Shown piece after piece: positions 8,321-16,415 of a stretch of 64,000 nt of DNA. Source of the DNA: an uncultured Prevotella sp. (GTDB taxonomy: Bacteria > Bacteroidota > Bacteroidia > Bacteroidales > Bacteroidaceae); contig CAAGPV010000095.1 of assembly GCA_900771975.1 (NCBI GenBank), forward strand, positions 1 through 64,000. The letters run 5' to 3'. A program made the position numbers and the translations under genes. The notes beneath the pieces are model-generated. The model did no database searches and had not been told where the DNA came from. It was given only the letters and a program-made list of their open reading frames with translations. Numbering within the stretch: the first letter of the stretch is position 1; every line of letters starts with the position of its first letter.

Positions 8321-9775
8321 TCAATCCACAATGATTGGTTTATACTTTGGAACAAGGGCTTTCATAATAATCCAACCCACCAAATAAGCCAAGGCACAAA
8401 TGCAAAATACTATCATATAGCCCGCCGGCTTTCCGTCAAAGCCCATGAAAGAGAAGGCCGACCCCTGACCTTCGGCATAAGTAAACAGAAGACCAGAGCC
8501 CTTGTTGATTAGGAACGAGCCGATACCACCCGCCATAGCACCTATACCCGTGATAGTGGCTATAGTAGACTTCGGGAACATATCGCCAATGGTAGAATAC
8601 AAATTGGCAGACCATGCCTGATGGCCTGCTCCCAGCAAGCCGATGATGATGGCAGGCCACCATGGGCTGAAGGCGCCCATAGGCTGGGCAAACAAGCCCA
8701 ACAAGGGGAAGCAAGCAAAGATGAGCATGGCTCGCATACGCCCAATGTAAGGATTCATTCCCTTCTTATCAACAAAATAGGTTGGAAGATAGCCACCACC
8801 GATGCTCAATATGGTGACAATGGCATAAAGTGTAAAGATAAGAGCAATGGCCATGGGAGAGTCTGACTCATACCCATATTGGTCGGAGAAGTAAGCTGGA
8901 GCCCAGAAAAGGAAGAACCACCACACGCCATCTGTCATAAACTTGCCCACGATGAACGACCAAGTCTGACGGAAAGCGAAACACTTCAAGAAACTAATGG
9001 TCTTTTCTTCTTTTGGCTCTTGCTTGTCCTGTACTTCTGCAATGTCGATATCTTGCTCTATATAGTTCAACTCAGCTTGATTGACAAACTTGCTTTTGTT
9101 AGGCTTATCATAAAGCCAAATCCAAAGTCCCATCCACACATAACCGAGCACACCAATGATGATGAAAGCCATCTCCCAACCCATTGCACGTGCCAACAAG
9201 GGGATAGTGGCAGGAGCTGCGAGGGCACCAATTGAGGCACCACTATTAAAAATGGAAGTAGCAAAAGCACGATCTTTCTTAGGGAAGTATTCAGCTGTTA
9301 CCTTAATGGCTGCAGGGAAGTTGCCAGCCTCGCCCGCTGCAAGAATAAGCCGGCAAGACAAGAAAAGCCACACACTGATAGTAGCAATGGCAACAGCGGC
9401 TTCACTGCCGCGCTGAACAAGCCGTAATGCCTCAATGCTGTCATAGCCTTCTATCTGCATAGCCAACCAGCCACAACCTGCATGCATCACAGCGCCTGTC
9501 GACCATACAAAGATAGCGATGAGATAACCTTTCTTCGTTCCCATCCAGTCCACAAACTTTCCGGCAAACAGATTGGCTATTGCATAGAAAATAGAGAAAT
9601 ATCCCGTGATTGTTCCATAATCGGCATCTGTCCAATGAAACTCAGGTGCGATAAAATCTTTCCACGTTAACGATAATACTTGCCTATCCATATAGTTGAC
9701 TGTCGTCGCTAAAAAGAGCAAACCACAAATCACCCATCTGAAATTGGTCATCTTAGTTGTTTTTATAGGAGCCAT
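8321..9775 (-). CDS. MFS hexuronate-type transporter
   Basis: 484 residues, about 12 membrane segments, of the anion:cation symporter branch of the MFS that includes ExuT. Visible marks are NYMDRQVLSL in helix 1, GEAGNFPAAIK in helix 4 and FNSGASIGALAAP in helix 5, all typical of the galacturonate/glucuronate transporters. Helices 2 to 4 are separated by a longer loop than in ExuT (about residues 95-125). It is the last gene of a minus-strand operon after the EIIC and kduI genes (39-base gap), which supports uptake of uronates. The sugar specificity is inferred from context. Confidence 0.85.
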   Translation of the reverse strand: MAPIKTTKMTNFRWVICGLLFLATTVNYMDRQVLSLTWKDFIAPEFHWTDADYGTITGYFSIFYAIANLFAGKFVDWMGTKKGYLIAIFVWSTGAVMHAGCGWLAMQIEGYDSIEALRLVQRGSEAAVAIATISVWLFLSCRLILAAGEAGNFPAAIKVTAEYFPKKDRAFATSIFNSGASIGALAAPATIPLLARAMGWEMAFIIIGVLGYVWMGLWIWLYDKPNKSKFVNQAELNYIEQDIDIAEVQDKQEPKEEKTISFLKCFAFRQTWSFIVGKFMTDGVWWFFLFWAPAYFSDQYGYESDSPMAIALIFTLYAIVTILSIGGGYLPTYFVDKKGMNPYIGRMRAMLIFACFPLLGLFAQPMGAFSPWWPAIIIGLLGAGHQAWSANLYSTIGDMFPKSTIATITGIGAMAGGIGSFLINKGSGLLFTYAEGQGSAFSFMGFDGKPAGYMIVFCICALAYLVGWIIMKALVPKYKPIIVD

Positions 9776-9814
9776 TGATTTAAGTTTAAATAATATTCGG
9801 TTAGTTTTGTTCGT

Positions 9815-10774
9815 TTATTTCAAGTCTGGTATTTTTACCACTTGCATATCGGTATAAATAAGGTTTTCGCCTGCCATACCCCATATAAAGGTATAGTTGC
9901 TGGTGCCTGCTGCACAGTGAATAGACCACTCGGGATTGATCACTGCCTGCTCGTTGTTGAGCCACATAGGGCGAGTTTCTTGTGGTTCACCCATAATGTG
10001 CATAATTTTCTGTCCCGAAGGAACATTATAATAGAAATAAGTTTCCATACGGCGGAGGTGCAAATGAGCTGGCATAGTGTTCCATACAGAACCTTCCTTC
10101 AGTTCAGTAATACCCATTTGCAACTGGCAAGTGTGTACGCCAGCCACACCATCGATTATCATCTGATGGATAACACGGTCGTTACTCTCCTTCAAGCTAC
10201 CCGCTTTAATATTGTTTGCCTCCTTCAAGGTCACTTTCTTTGTAGGATAAGCAGTGTGGGCTGTTGCACTGTTCATATAGAATTTGGCAGGATGGGCAGC
10301 ATCCTTACTTTCCACAATAATGTCTTTGGCACCACGACCTACATAAAGGGCTTCCTGGAAACCTAAAGTATATTTTTTGCCATCAACAGTGACAACACCT
10401 TCTTCACCAACATTTATAATGCCCAACTCGCGGTTGTCGAGCAAATTCTTCTGATCGTTTAGCTTGTCGGTGTAGAGAGGAGCGATGGAAGTCAACTTCA
10501 AAGGAGTAGTTGTTGGTTCTGCGCCACCAATCAGGAAACGGTCAAACATCGTGTAGGTCCAATTCACCTCGTTGGGAGCAAACACCTTTTCTATGGCAAA
10601 CTCGTTGCGTAAACGGTCTGTTGTGTAATGTTTTGCATCCTTAGGATTGCACGCATATCGTACATTATAGTTGGTGTAGTTGTTTTCGGCCTTTACTTCA
10701 TAGCCTTGAGAGCATTGGGCAAAGCCAACAGTTGCCACCATACAAAAAGCGAATATCAATAATTTCTTTTTCAT
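9815..10774 (-). CDS. kduI: 4-deoxy-L-threo-5-hexosulose-uronate ketol-isomerase with signal peptide
   Basis: It converts 4-deoxy-5-ketouronate, the open form of unsaturated uronates released by lyases, to 3-deoxy-D-glycero-2,5-hexodiulosonate. The cupin zinc site is intact: HLH and Glu in MPAHLHLRRME, and His in WSIHC. The core from LRNEFAIEKVF to the C-terminus matches cytosolic KduI. The 319-residue protein carries about 40 extra N-terminal residues that begin MKKKLLIFAFCMVATVGFAQ, a clear signal peptide with an AQ cleavage site and no lipobox. The ATG at 10774 starts exactly at this peptide. A periplasmic isomerase is unusual. Confidence 0.92.
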   Translation of the reverse strand: MKKKLLIFAFCMVATVGFAQCSQGYEVKAENNYTNYNVRYACNPKDAKHYTTDRLRNEFAIEKVFAPNEVNWTYTMFDRFLIGGAEPTTTPLKLTSIAPLYTDKLNDQKNLLDNRELGIINVGEEGVVTVDGKKYTLGFQEALYVGRGAKDIIVESKDAAHPAKFYMNSATAHTAYPTKKVTLKEANNIKAGSLKESNDRVIHQMIIDGVAGVHTCQLQMGITELKEGSVWNTMPAHLHLRRMETYFYYNVPSGQKIMHIMGEPQETRPMWLNNEQAVINPEWSIHCAAGTSNYTFIWGMAGENLIYTDMQVVKIPDLK

Positions 10775-10805
10775 ATTTGTATCTTTATAAACTATATTTT
10801 TAGAG

Positions 10806-12173
10806 CTATTTTTTCTTTGCATTATCTTCTTTCACTATGCGTTTACGGTTGTAGAGCATGAGTCCAAGCGTAAACAACGTGAGAACGGCTGGTCCTACAT
10901 ACTTAATATAACAAGTCAACTTATAGATGGTCCACCCCAACAACGATGATGCAAAGTCGAGGGCGCCGCCAGAGAAACCGTCAGGAATGTGGGCAGCCTT
11001 GTCTTTAGAAGCTTCATAAACGGCATTGGCAGCCATCGTAAAGTCGGGAGCCATATCGGTAACAAAGTACAGTCCAATAATCAAAGCTATCAGTCCCACG
11101 ATAAAGGTTTTCACCACGTTGCCCTTGGTGTAAGGCAATACAATGGGAAACAAATAGAACATTCCTGCCAACGAAGCAAGGGGAAGAAACTGGTTGCCAG
11201 GAAGAAATACTGCAATTGCTAAAATGATGGGTATCAAAAGGATAGATACTACCAACGTGGTAGGATGACCTATCACCAAAGCAGGGCTCATGCCAATGTG
11301 AATTTTTTTGCCGTGAAACTTGGAGTCGACAAGTTCTTGCGTTTTTTCAGATATCGGTTTCAGTCCGTCTATGAAGAGTTTGGTGATGCGAGGTATCAGT
11401 TCCATCACTGCACCCATCGTGACACCAAGGAACAAGATTTTCTTTATGTTCAATTGGGCTGCAAAACCTATGAGGGCACCTACTATCACACCAAGAACCA
11501 ATGGCTCTCCCAACACACCGAATTTCTTCTTCAAGCCTTCGGCATCAATGTCGAGTTTGGAAAATCCAGGGATGGCATCCAAAGCCTTGTTGACAACAAT
11601 GGCAAAAGGCATAAAGCTTTGGCAAAAAGGTTGGGGTATGGAAATTCCATCCAAATCATAGTATTTTTGGAATCTGGATGCTGTCAAATCGGCAAGCACC
11701 AATGTAATGATGTAACAAATAATGGCTGCAAAATAGCCCCACAACAGACTTTCGCCCATAACAAAATAGGCCACCGCTCCAATAAAAGCATAATGCCAAT
11801 AGTTCCACAAATCGATATTGACCGTGCGTGTGGTCTTTGTGACAAGCATCAAGAAGTTTACTCCCAAACAAATAGGAATAATCAGAGCTCCCACTGCCGT
11901 ATTGTAAGCCACAGCGGCCGCAGCAGGCCAGCCCATATCAAACACGTTGAGTTGCAAATGATAGATGTCGGAGATAGCCTTCAATGGGTCGTTGAAATTG
12001 TCGGTCAGTAGGGCGGTCACAACGCCAAGGCCGACAAACCCCACTCCAACATAGAGGCCGGCCCTTAACGCCTTGCCAAACTTCATACCTATACATAGCC
12101 CGATAACGGTAAACAAAATGGGCATCATCACACTTGCCCCAAGGCTAATGATATAACTAAACACGTGTTCCAT
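10806..12173 (-). CDS. PTS galactitol-type EIIC membrane protein, orphan
   Basis: 455 residues with about ten membrane segments of the EIIC-Gat family: the N-terminal GASVMMPILFTVIGLCIG, the GWPAAAAVAYNT segment and a central GEPLVLGVIVG are typical. In a standard PTS this subunit moves the sugar while EIIA and EIIB pass on phosphate. No EIIA, EIIB or HPr gene is present in the window, so it may act as a phosphorylation-independent uptake protein here (inference). It is the first gene of the operon, 31 bases before kduI, so the likely cargo is a uronate or its ketol product. Confidence 0.82.
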   Translation of the reverse strand: MEHVFSYIISLGASVMMPILFTVIGLCIGMKFGKALRAGLYVGVGFVGLGVVTALLTDNFNDPLKAISDIYHLQLNVFDMGWPAAAAVAYNTAVGALIIPICLGVNFLMLVTKTTRTVNIDLWNYWHYAFIGAVAYFVMGESLLWGYFAAIICYIITLVLADLTASRFQKYYDLDGISIPQPFCQSFMPFAIVVNKALDAIPGFSKLDIDAEGLKKKFGVLGEPLVLGVIVGALIGFAAQLNIKKILFLGVTMGAVMELIPRITKLFIDGLKPISEKTQELVDSKFHGKKIHIGMSPALVIGHPTTLVVSILLIPIILAIAVFLPGNQFLPLASLAGMFYLFPIVLPYTKGNVVKTFIVGLIALIIGLYFVTDMAPDFTMAANAVYEASKDKAAHIPDGFSGGALDFASSLLGWTIYKLTCYIKYVGPAVLTLFTLGLMLYNRKRIVKEDNAKKK

Positions 12174-12223
12174 GAGTCTTTTTGATTTATTTGTTTCGCA
12201 GTAGTTTCGATATAGATGGTTTG

Positions 12224-12231
12224 CAAAGATA
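12224..12231 (-). promoter_or_regulatory. Promoter -7 element of the uronate operon (TATCTTTG)
   Basis: It matches TAnnTTTG; the transcription start would be near 12217 with a leader of about 44 bases before the ATG at 12173. A TTG lies 16 bases upstream, closer than the usual 19-20. Confidence 0.5.
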
Positions 12232-12277
12232 ACATTTTTATTGCTAACAATGGCATTAAGGAAGAAATTCTTTTACT

Positions 12278-12287
12278 CAAACGTTTG
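12278..12287. promoter_or_regulatory. LacI-type operator candidate CAAACGTTTG
   Basis: A perfect 10-bp palindrome with the central CG typical of LacI/GalR-family operators. It lies about 47 bases upstream of the -7 element of the uronate operon, so it would suit an activator or looped repressor. The binding protein is not in the window. Confidence 0.35.
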
Positions 12288-12308
12288 CAAAAGATTTCGC
12301 TTAAAAAC

Positions 12309-12358
12309 TTTTATTCCCTGTTTCAACCGAAAAAATCAAGTGGAAACAGGGAATAAAA
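12309..12358 (-). terminator. Terminator of murF-alr
   Basis: A 16-bp perfect stem (TTTTATTCCCTGTTTC / GAAACAGGGAATAAAA) with an 18-base loop, followed on the minus strand by GTTTTT. It begins 11 bases past the murF-alr stop. Confidence 0.88.
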
Positions 12359-12368
12359 ATAGGGGATA

Positions 12369-14846
12369 TTAGTCTTGGAAATAAATTCGCTTGACACGAT
12401 TGCTGATGCCTGTCAGCACTTCATAAGGAATGGTGTCAAGCACATCGCTTAGGACGGTCACCGGTAGATGGTCGCCAAAAATTTCGACGGAATCTCCTTC
12501 CTTGCAATCAATGCCCGTAACGTCTATCATACAAACGTCCATGCAAATGTTGCCTACATATTCTGCTTTCTGACCGTTTACAAGACAATAGCAGTGACGG
12601 TTGCCCAAATGGCGATTTAAACCATCGGCATATCCAATAGGAATGGCGGCTATTACGCTATCGCGATTTAAAATGGTTTTACGACTATAGCCTACGCTCT
12701 CTCCTGCGGGAACATGGCGCAACTGCAGAATGGTAGTCTTTAAGGTTGACACATTAAAGATGGTTTGGTTGTTGCGAGAGTTGATACCATAAAGTCCCAA
12801 GCCCAAACGGCACATGTCCAATTGCCTGTCTGGAAAATGTTCGATGCCGGCAGAATTATCTATATGGCGCAATATCTTATGGGAAAAGGCTGCCTGCAAC
12901 TTACGGCTGGCCTCATCAAACAGAGCAAACTGTTTGGCCGAGAAATCGTCAAAGCTATCACTGTCCGACCCCACAAAGTGAGAAAAGACAGAACGCGGGA
13001 TGATGGCCGACTGATGTTTTAGCCTTGAGATAAGTTCGTCCATGTCGTTTTGGGGATTAAATCCCAAACGATGCATACCGGTATCTAACTTGATATGGAC
13101 AGGCCAACCGGTTATTCCTTCTTTCTCGGCTGCCTTAACCAAAGCATCCAAAATGCGGAAGCTATATACTTCTGGTTCCAAATCATAATCGAACATAGTC
13201 TTGAACGCTGTCATTTCAGGATTCATAATCATAATGTTCGAGGTGATGCCATTACGACGTAAAGTAGCACCTTCATCTGCAACAGCAACCGCCAAATAGT
13301 CTACCCTATGATCTTGAAGGGTCTTGGCTATCTCTACCGCACCTGCTCCGTAGCCGTCAGCCTTTATCATACAGACCAACTTGGTCTCCGGTTTCATGAA
13401 GGAACGATAATAATTAAGATTGTCTACAACTGCATTGAGGTTGACTTCCAATGTCGTTTCATGCACGCGCTGAACTAAAAGTTCAGTAAGTTGGTCAAAG
13501 CCGAAACGACGGGCGCCTTTCAAGAGGATTACTTCATCGTGCAGATTCTTGAAAACGCTACTTGCTATAAACTCTTCTACATTTTCAAAGAAATATGTTT
13601 CAGGAAGGGTTATCTTGTCTTTTTGAGAGGAAATAACGGAGCCTATACCAACCAACTTGTCTACTCCTCGTTTCTGTGCCAAGCTGGACACATCACGGTA
13701 AAGGGCCTCATCGCTTTCTCCGCTCTGATAGATGTCACTGATAATCAAGGTACGCTTTCTCCCCTTGTGGTCTGGGCGACGGTTCATAAAGTCGAGGGCT
13801 ATGTCCAACGACTTAATATCTGAATTGTAGGAATCGTTTATCAGAGTGCATCCACGTTGTCCTTCGAGCACCTCCAAACGCATAGCCACCGGTTCAAGGT
13901 GTTGCATGCGTTCGCCCAATTCTGCAGGAGAAAGGCCTAAATAGCGTGCTATGGTTGCACAAACTATTGAGTTGGAAACACTGGCATTGTCAATAAAGGG
14001 GATGGTATATTCCTGTTCTGTTTCACCTTTATAGCTATACAGGACTGTTGTCGTTCGTTCCTGTTTGGTAATGCTCTTTACGAAAAACGCTGCTTTCGGG
14101 TTCTTCACCGACCAGGACAACTGTTCGCCCTTATAGGCATATTGTGAAATGCAACGATAGACCAATTCTTCATCTTGACAATACACAACAGCTTTGGTGT
14201 CATGAAACAACACCAACTTTTCCTTGCACTTGGCTTCTAAACTTGGGAAGTTCTCTTGATGGGCACTTCCAAGGTTGGTCAACACTCCAATAGTGGGTTG
14301 GATGATGTCACGAAGAGCCAACATCTCACCCGGTTTGCTAATACCTGCTTCAAAAACGCCTATTTGCGACTGTTCGTTTAGCAACCAGACTGACAATGGA
14401 ACCCCTATTTGGGAATTGTATGACCTTGGGGAACGCGTCACTGCCATTTGGGGAGACAACAATTGGTATAGCCATTCTTTCACCATGGTCTTGCCATTCG
14501 ATCCGGTAATGCCTACAATTGGTATGTTAAAAGCATCACGATGGCGTTCTGCCAACCGTTGTAACGCTTCAAGAGAGCCGACAACCTTTAAAAAGTTTGA
14601 CTTGGGAAAACGTTGTTGCCAGTCTTTAGGTACTACTTCAACAACAAAGTTTCTAACTCCACGATGGTAGAGGTCTTCTATGTAATTATGTCCATCGTTA
14701 CGCTCGGATTTCAATGCAAAGAACAACGTTTCTTCGGGGAAACAAAGCGAGCGGCTATCCGTCAGGACAAAACCGATGGTTGCTTCGGTTTCACCATAGC
14801 GGCGTGCACCTATGAGAGTGGTTACTTTCTCTATAGAATAATTCAT
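12369..14846 (-). CDS. murF-alr: Bifunctional MurF ligase / alanine racemase
   Basis: 825 residues. The N-terminal half (about 1-450) is MurF, which adds D-Ala-D-Ala to UDP-MurNAc-tripeptide; the ATP loop GITGSNGKT is intact. The C-terminal half (from about 460) is a complete PLP-dependent alanine racemase with the lysine in CMIKADGYG and the catalytic Tyr in GESVGYSRKT. One protein thus makes D-Ala and attaches the dipeptide. The fusion is known in Bacteroidota and is not an artefact. It has its own promoter and terminator, so it is a single-gene unit. Confidence 0.97.
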   Translation of the reverse strand: MNYSIEKVTTLIGARRYGETEATIGFVLTDSRSLCFPEETLFFALKSERNDGHNYIEDLYHRGVRNFVVEVVPKDWQQRFPKSNFLKVVGSLEALQRLAERHRDAFNIPIVGITGSNGKTMVKEWLYQLLSPQMAVTRSPRSYNSQIGVPLSVWLLNEQSQIGVFEAGISKPGEMLALRDIIQPTIGVLTNLGSAHQENFPSLEAKCKEKLVLFHDTKAVVYCQDEELVYRCISQYAYKGEQLSWSVKNPKAAFFVKSITKQERTTTVLYSYKGETEQEYTIPFIDNASVSNSIVCATIARYLGLSPAELGERMQHLEPVAMRLEVLEGQRGCTLINDSYNSDIKSLDIALDFMNRRPDHKGRKRTLIISDIYQSGESDEALYRDVSSLAQKRGVDKLVGIGSVISSQKDKITLPETYFFENVEEFIASSVFKNLHDEVILLKGARRFGFDQLTELLVQRVHETTLEVNLNAVVDNLNYYRSFMKPETKLVCMIKADGYGAGAVEIAKTLQDHRVDYLAVAVADEGATLRRNGITSNIMIMNPEMTAFKTMFDYDLEPEVYSFRILDALVKAAEKEGITGWPVHIKLDTGMHRLGFNPQNDMDELISRLKHQSAIIPRSVFSHFVGSDSDSFDDFSAKQFALFDEASRKLQAAFSHKILRHIDNSAGIEHFPDRQLDMCRLGLGLYGINSRNNQTIFNVSTLKTTILQLRHVPAGESVGYSRKTILNRDSVIAAIPIGYADGLNRHLGNRHCYCLVNGQKAEYVGNICMDVCMIDVTGIDCKEGDSVEIFGDHLPVTVLSDVLDTIPYEVLTGISNRVKRIYFQD

Positions 14847-14868
14847 AACGCAATATTAGATATAATTG

Positions 14869-14900
14869 CAAAATTACGGGAAAATCGGCAAAGTGCCAAA
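14869..14900 (-). promoter_or_regulatory. murF-alr promoter, TTTG-N20-TAATTTTG
   Basis: On the minus strand TTTG (14900-14897) is followed after 20 bases by TAATTTTG (14876-14869), an exact match to the Bacteroidota primary sigma consensus. The transcription start would be near 14862, 16 bases before the ATG. Confidence 0.75.
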
Positions 14901-14971
14901 AGATAGACCTACTAATTTTAATGCCGACACCAATTCGTACTTTTCAAACAGAAGGGTAATAACGCTATCTG

Positions 14972-15394
14972 TCAACGCTTGTTGCGACACTTGGGGCACA
15001 AACCTTTCATCATATAGTTGACAGAATGCAAAGTAAAACCCATTGGCAGTTCTACCAACGGCGTGGAAATATCGGTTAGACAAAAGGTGCGCTTGCAACG
15101 TTCGCAGTAGAAATGAACGTGCGCATCTTCGTCCTCAGTTCCCAAATGACTGTGACACAACTCATAGCGCACGGTGTCGGAACCATCTTCGAGCGTATGC
15201 ACCAAATGCTTTTCCCGAAAAAGTATCAGGGTTCGGAAAATGTTTGACTTGTCTATCGTCAAAATCTGACTTTCCAATTCCCGCATCGACAATGGGCGAT
15301 CTTCAGCTGCCAAGGCTTTCGCTATAACAATGCGGTTGGCCGTAGGACGCACACCGTGTTCTTGAAGAAAGACAATTGCCTGTTGTTCGTCCAT
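14972..15394 (-). CDS. Fur-family metal or peroxide-responsive regulator
   Basis: 140 residues with the Fur fold: a winged helix (GVRPTANRIVIAKAL; NIFRTLILFREKHLV) and a C-terminal dimerisation domain with the structural zinc cysteines CERCKRTFC and CPKC. The His-rich HSHLGTEDEDAHVHFYC segment carries candidate sensing ligands. Which metal it reads (Fe, Zn, Mn or peroxide) cannot be set from motifs. It follows the GSCFA gene with only 2 bases between, so the two are co-transcribed. Targets are unknown. Confidence 0.9.
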   Translation of the reverse strand: MDEQQAIVFLQEHGVRPTANRIVIAKALAAEDRPLSMRELESQILTIDKSNIFRTLILFREKHLVHTLEDGSDTVRYELCHSHLGTEDEDAHVHFYCERCKRTFCLTDISTPLVELPMGFTLHSVNYMMKGLCPKCRNKR

Positions 15395-15396
15395 AA

Positions 15397-16254
15397 CTAA
15401 AGGGTGATGTTTGTGAAATTTGAAAAATCATGTTCGGGATAGCTCTTGCCCAATTCTTCTATTTGAGCTTGAGTTTTTGCCTGAAATGCTTTATAGGCGG
15501 GAGCTTCTGGATGGAAAGGGCGATGGGACAAAGCGGCCTTAACAGGTGCCCAGTCTTTCAAAAAACATTTTGCCCGTTCTGAAAAACAAACAGCTACCAA
15601 CCTTTCCCATATATAGTTGACGGCCTGTTCTGAAGGGTGTAACATGTCTTCCTTATAAAAACGATAATCGCGCAACTCGTCATTCACTATTTCGTAAGCA
15701 GGGAAATAGGCCATTGTCATTTGCGGAAAGCGACCTTTACCTTTCCTAATGGCTTCTTCTACGGCCAACAAGAGGGTTGCCTTAGACAACTGGCTTTCAT
15801 GATAGCCATACTTACGGTAACGTATTGGACTAACCGTAAACACCACCCTACACGTGGGATTGACTTTAGAAAGTGCTGACATACATTGCAACAAATAGTC
15901 GACACACTCATCTACAGATAAGCATCGTTCGGTGAAAAGGCTTTGAGGACGTTTCTGACAATTGTCAACAATCTCTCCTGTGGCGTTCAATATATATACA
16001 TGATTGGTGCCCAACGTGACAAAAACAGTCTGCGGGCAAAACTGTTCAGGCCCATCTACCACCTTATTTATAGTATGTAAGACACTGGCTGGATTGTACA
16101 TCACCCCAAAAGGGTTGACCTTAGCGGCAAATTGCTCTGCCAGAAAATGCCTACCGATGCCATCTGCAAAGCAACTTCCTACAAAAAGCATTCTCTCGAA
16201 AGGGGCTATTTCAAACCCAAGTGAGGAAACATTGACAATAGTGCGAAACTCCAT
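15397..16254 (-). CDS. GSCFA-domain protein, SGNH-like
   Basis: 285 residues, named after the conserved GSCFADGIG box near the N-terminus, followed by NPFGVMYNPASVL and a C-terminal DMLHPSEQAVNYIWERL typical of SGNH-like hydrolases (Asp/His pair). The family is common in Bacteroidota and lacks a well-defined substrate. I chose the ATG at 16254 over a TTG at 16281: the -7 promoter element at 16262-16269 lies between them. It heads a two-gene unit with the Fur regulator. Confidence 0.9.
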   Translation of the reverse strand: MEFRTIVNVSSLGFEIAPFERMLFVGSCFADGIGRHFLAEQFAAKVNPFGVMYNPASVLHTINKVVDGPEQFCPQTVFVTLGTNHVYILNATGEIVDNCQKRPQSLFTERCLSVDECVDYLLQCMSALSKVNPTCRVVFTVSPIRYRKYGYHESQLSKATLLLAVEEAIRKGKGRFPQMTMAYFPAYEIVNDELRDYRFYKEDMLHPSEQAVNYIWERLVAVCFSERAKCFLKDWAPVKAALSHRPFHPEAPAYKAFQAKTQAQIEELGKSYPEHDFSNFTNITL

Positions 16255-16261
16255 AATACTG

Positions 16262-16269
16262 CAAAAATA
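16262..16269 (-). promoter_or_regulatory. Promoter -7 element of GSCFA (TATTTTTG), near-leaderless
   Basis: TATTTTTG ends only 7 bases before the ATG at 16254, so transcription would start at or within a few bases of the start codon. Confidence 0.5.
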
Positions 16270-16357
16270 CGAATTTTCCAACTAAGAAGAATAACTAACG
16301 GGAATTTCTTTTTGCTCTTTAGACAAAAACGCGAAGTTTTAGTAACGAGCAAAAAAT

Positions 16358-16387
16358 ATTCCCGACAACATTAAAGTTGCCGGGAAT
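16358..16387 (-). terminator. Terminator of the YfhO gene
   Basis: A 12-bp stem (ATTCCCGRCAAC / GTTGCCGGGAAT, one G-U) with a 6-base loop, followed on the minus strand by ATTTTTTG. It lies 28 bases past the stop. Confidence 0.85.
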
Positions 16388-16415
16388 GCTTGTAAAATCA
16401 TCCGTAAAATACTGT

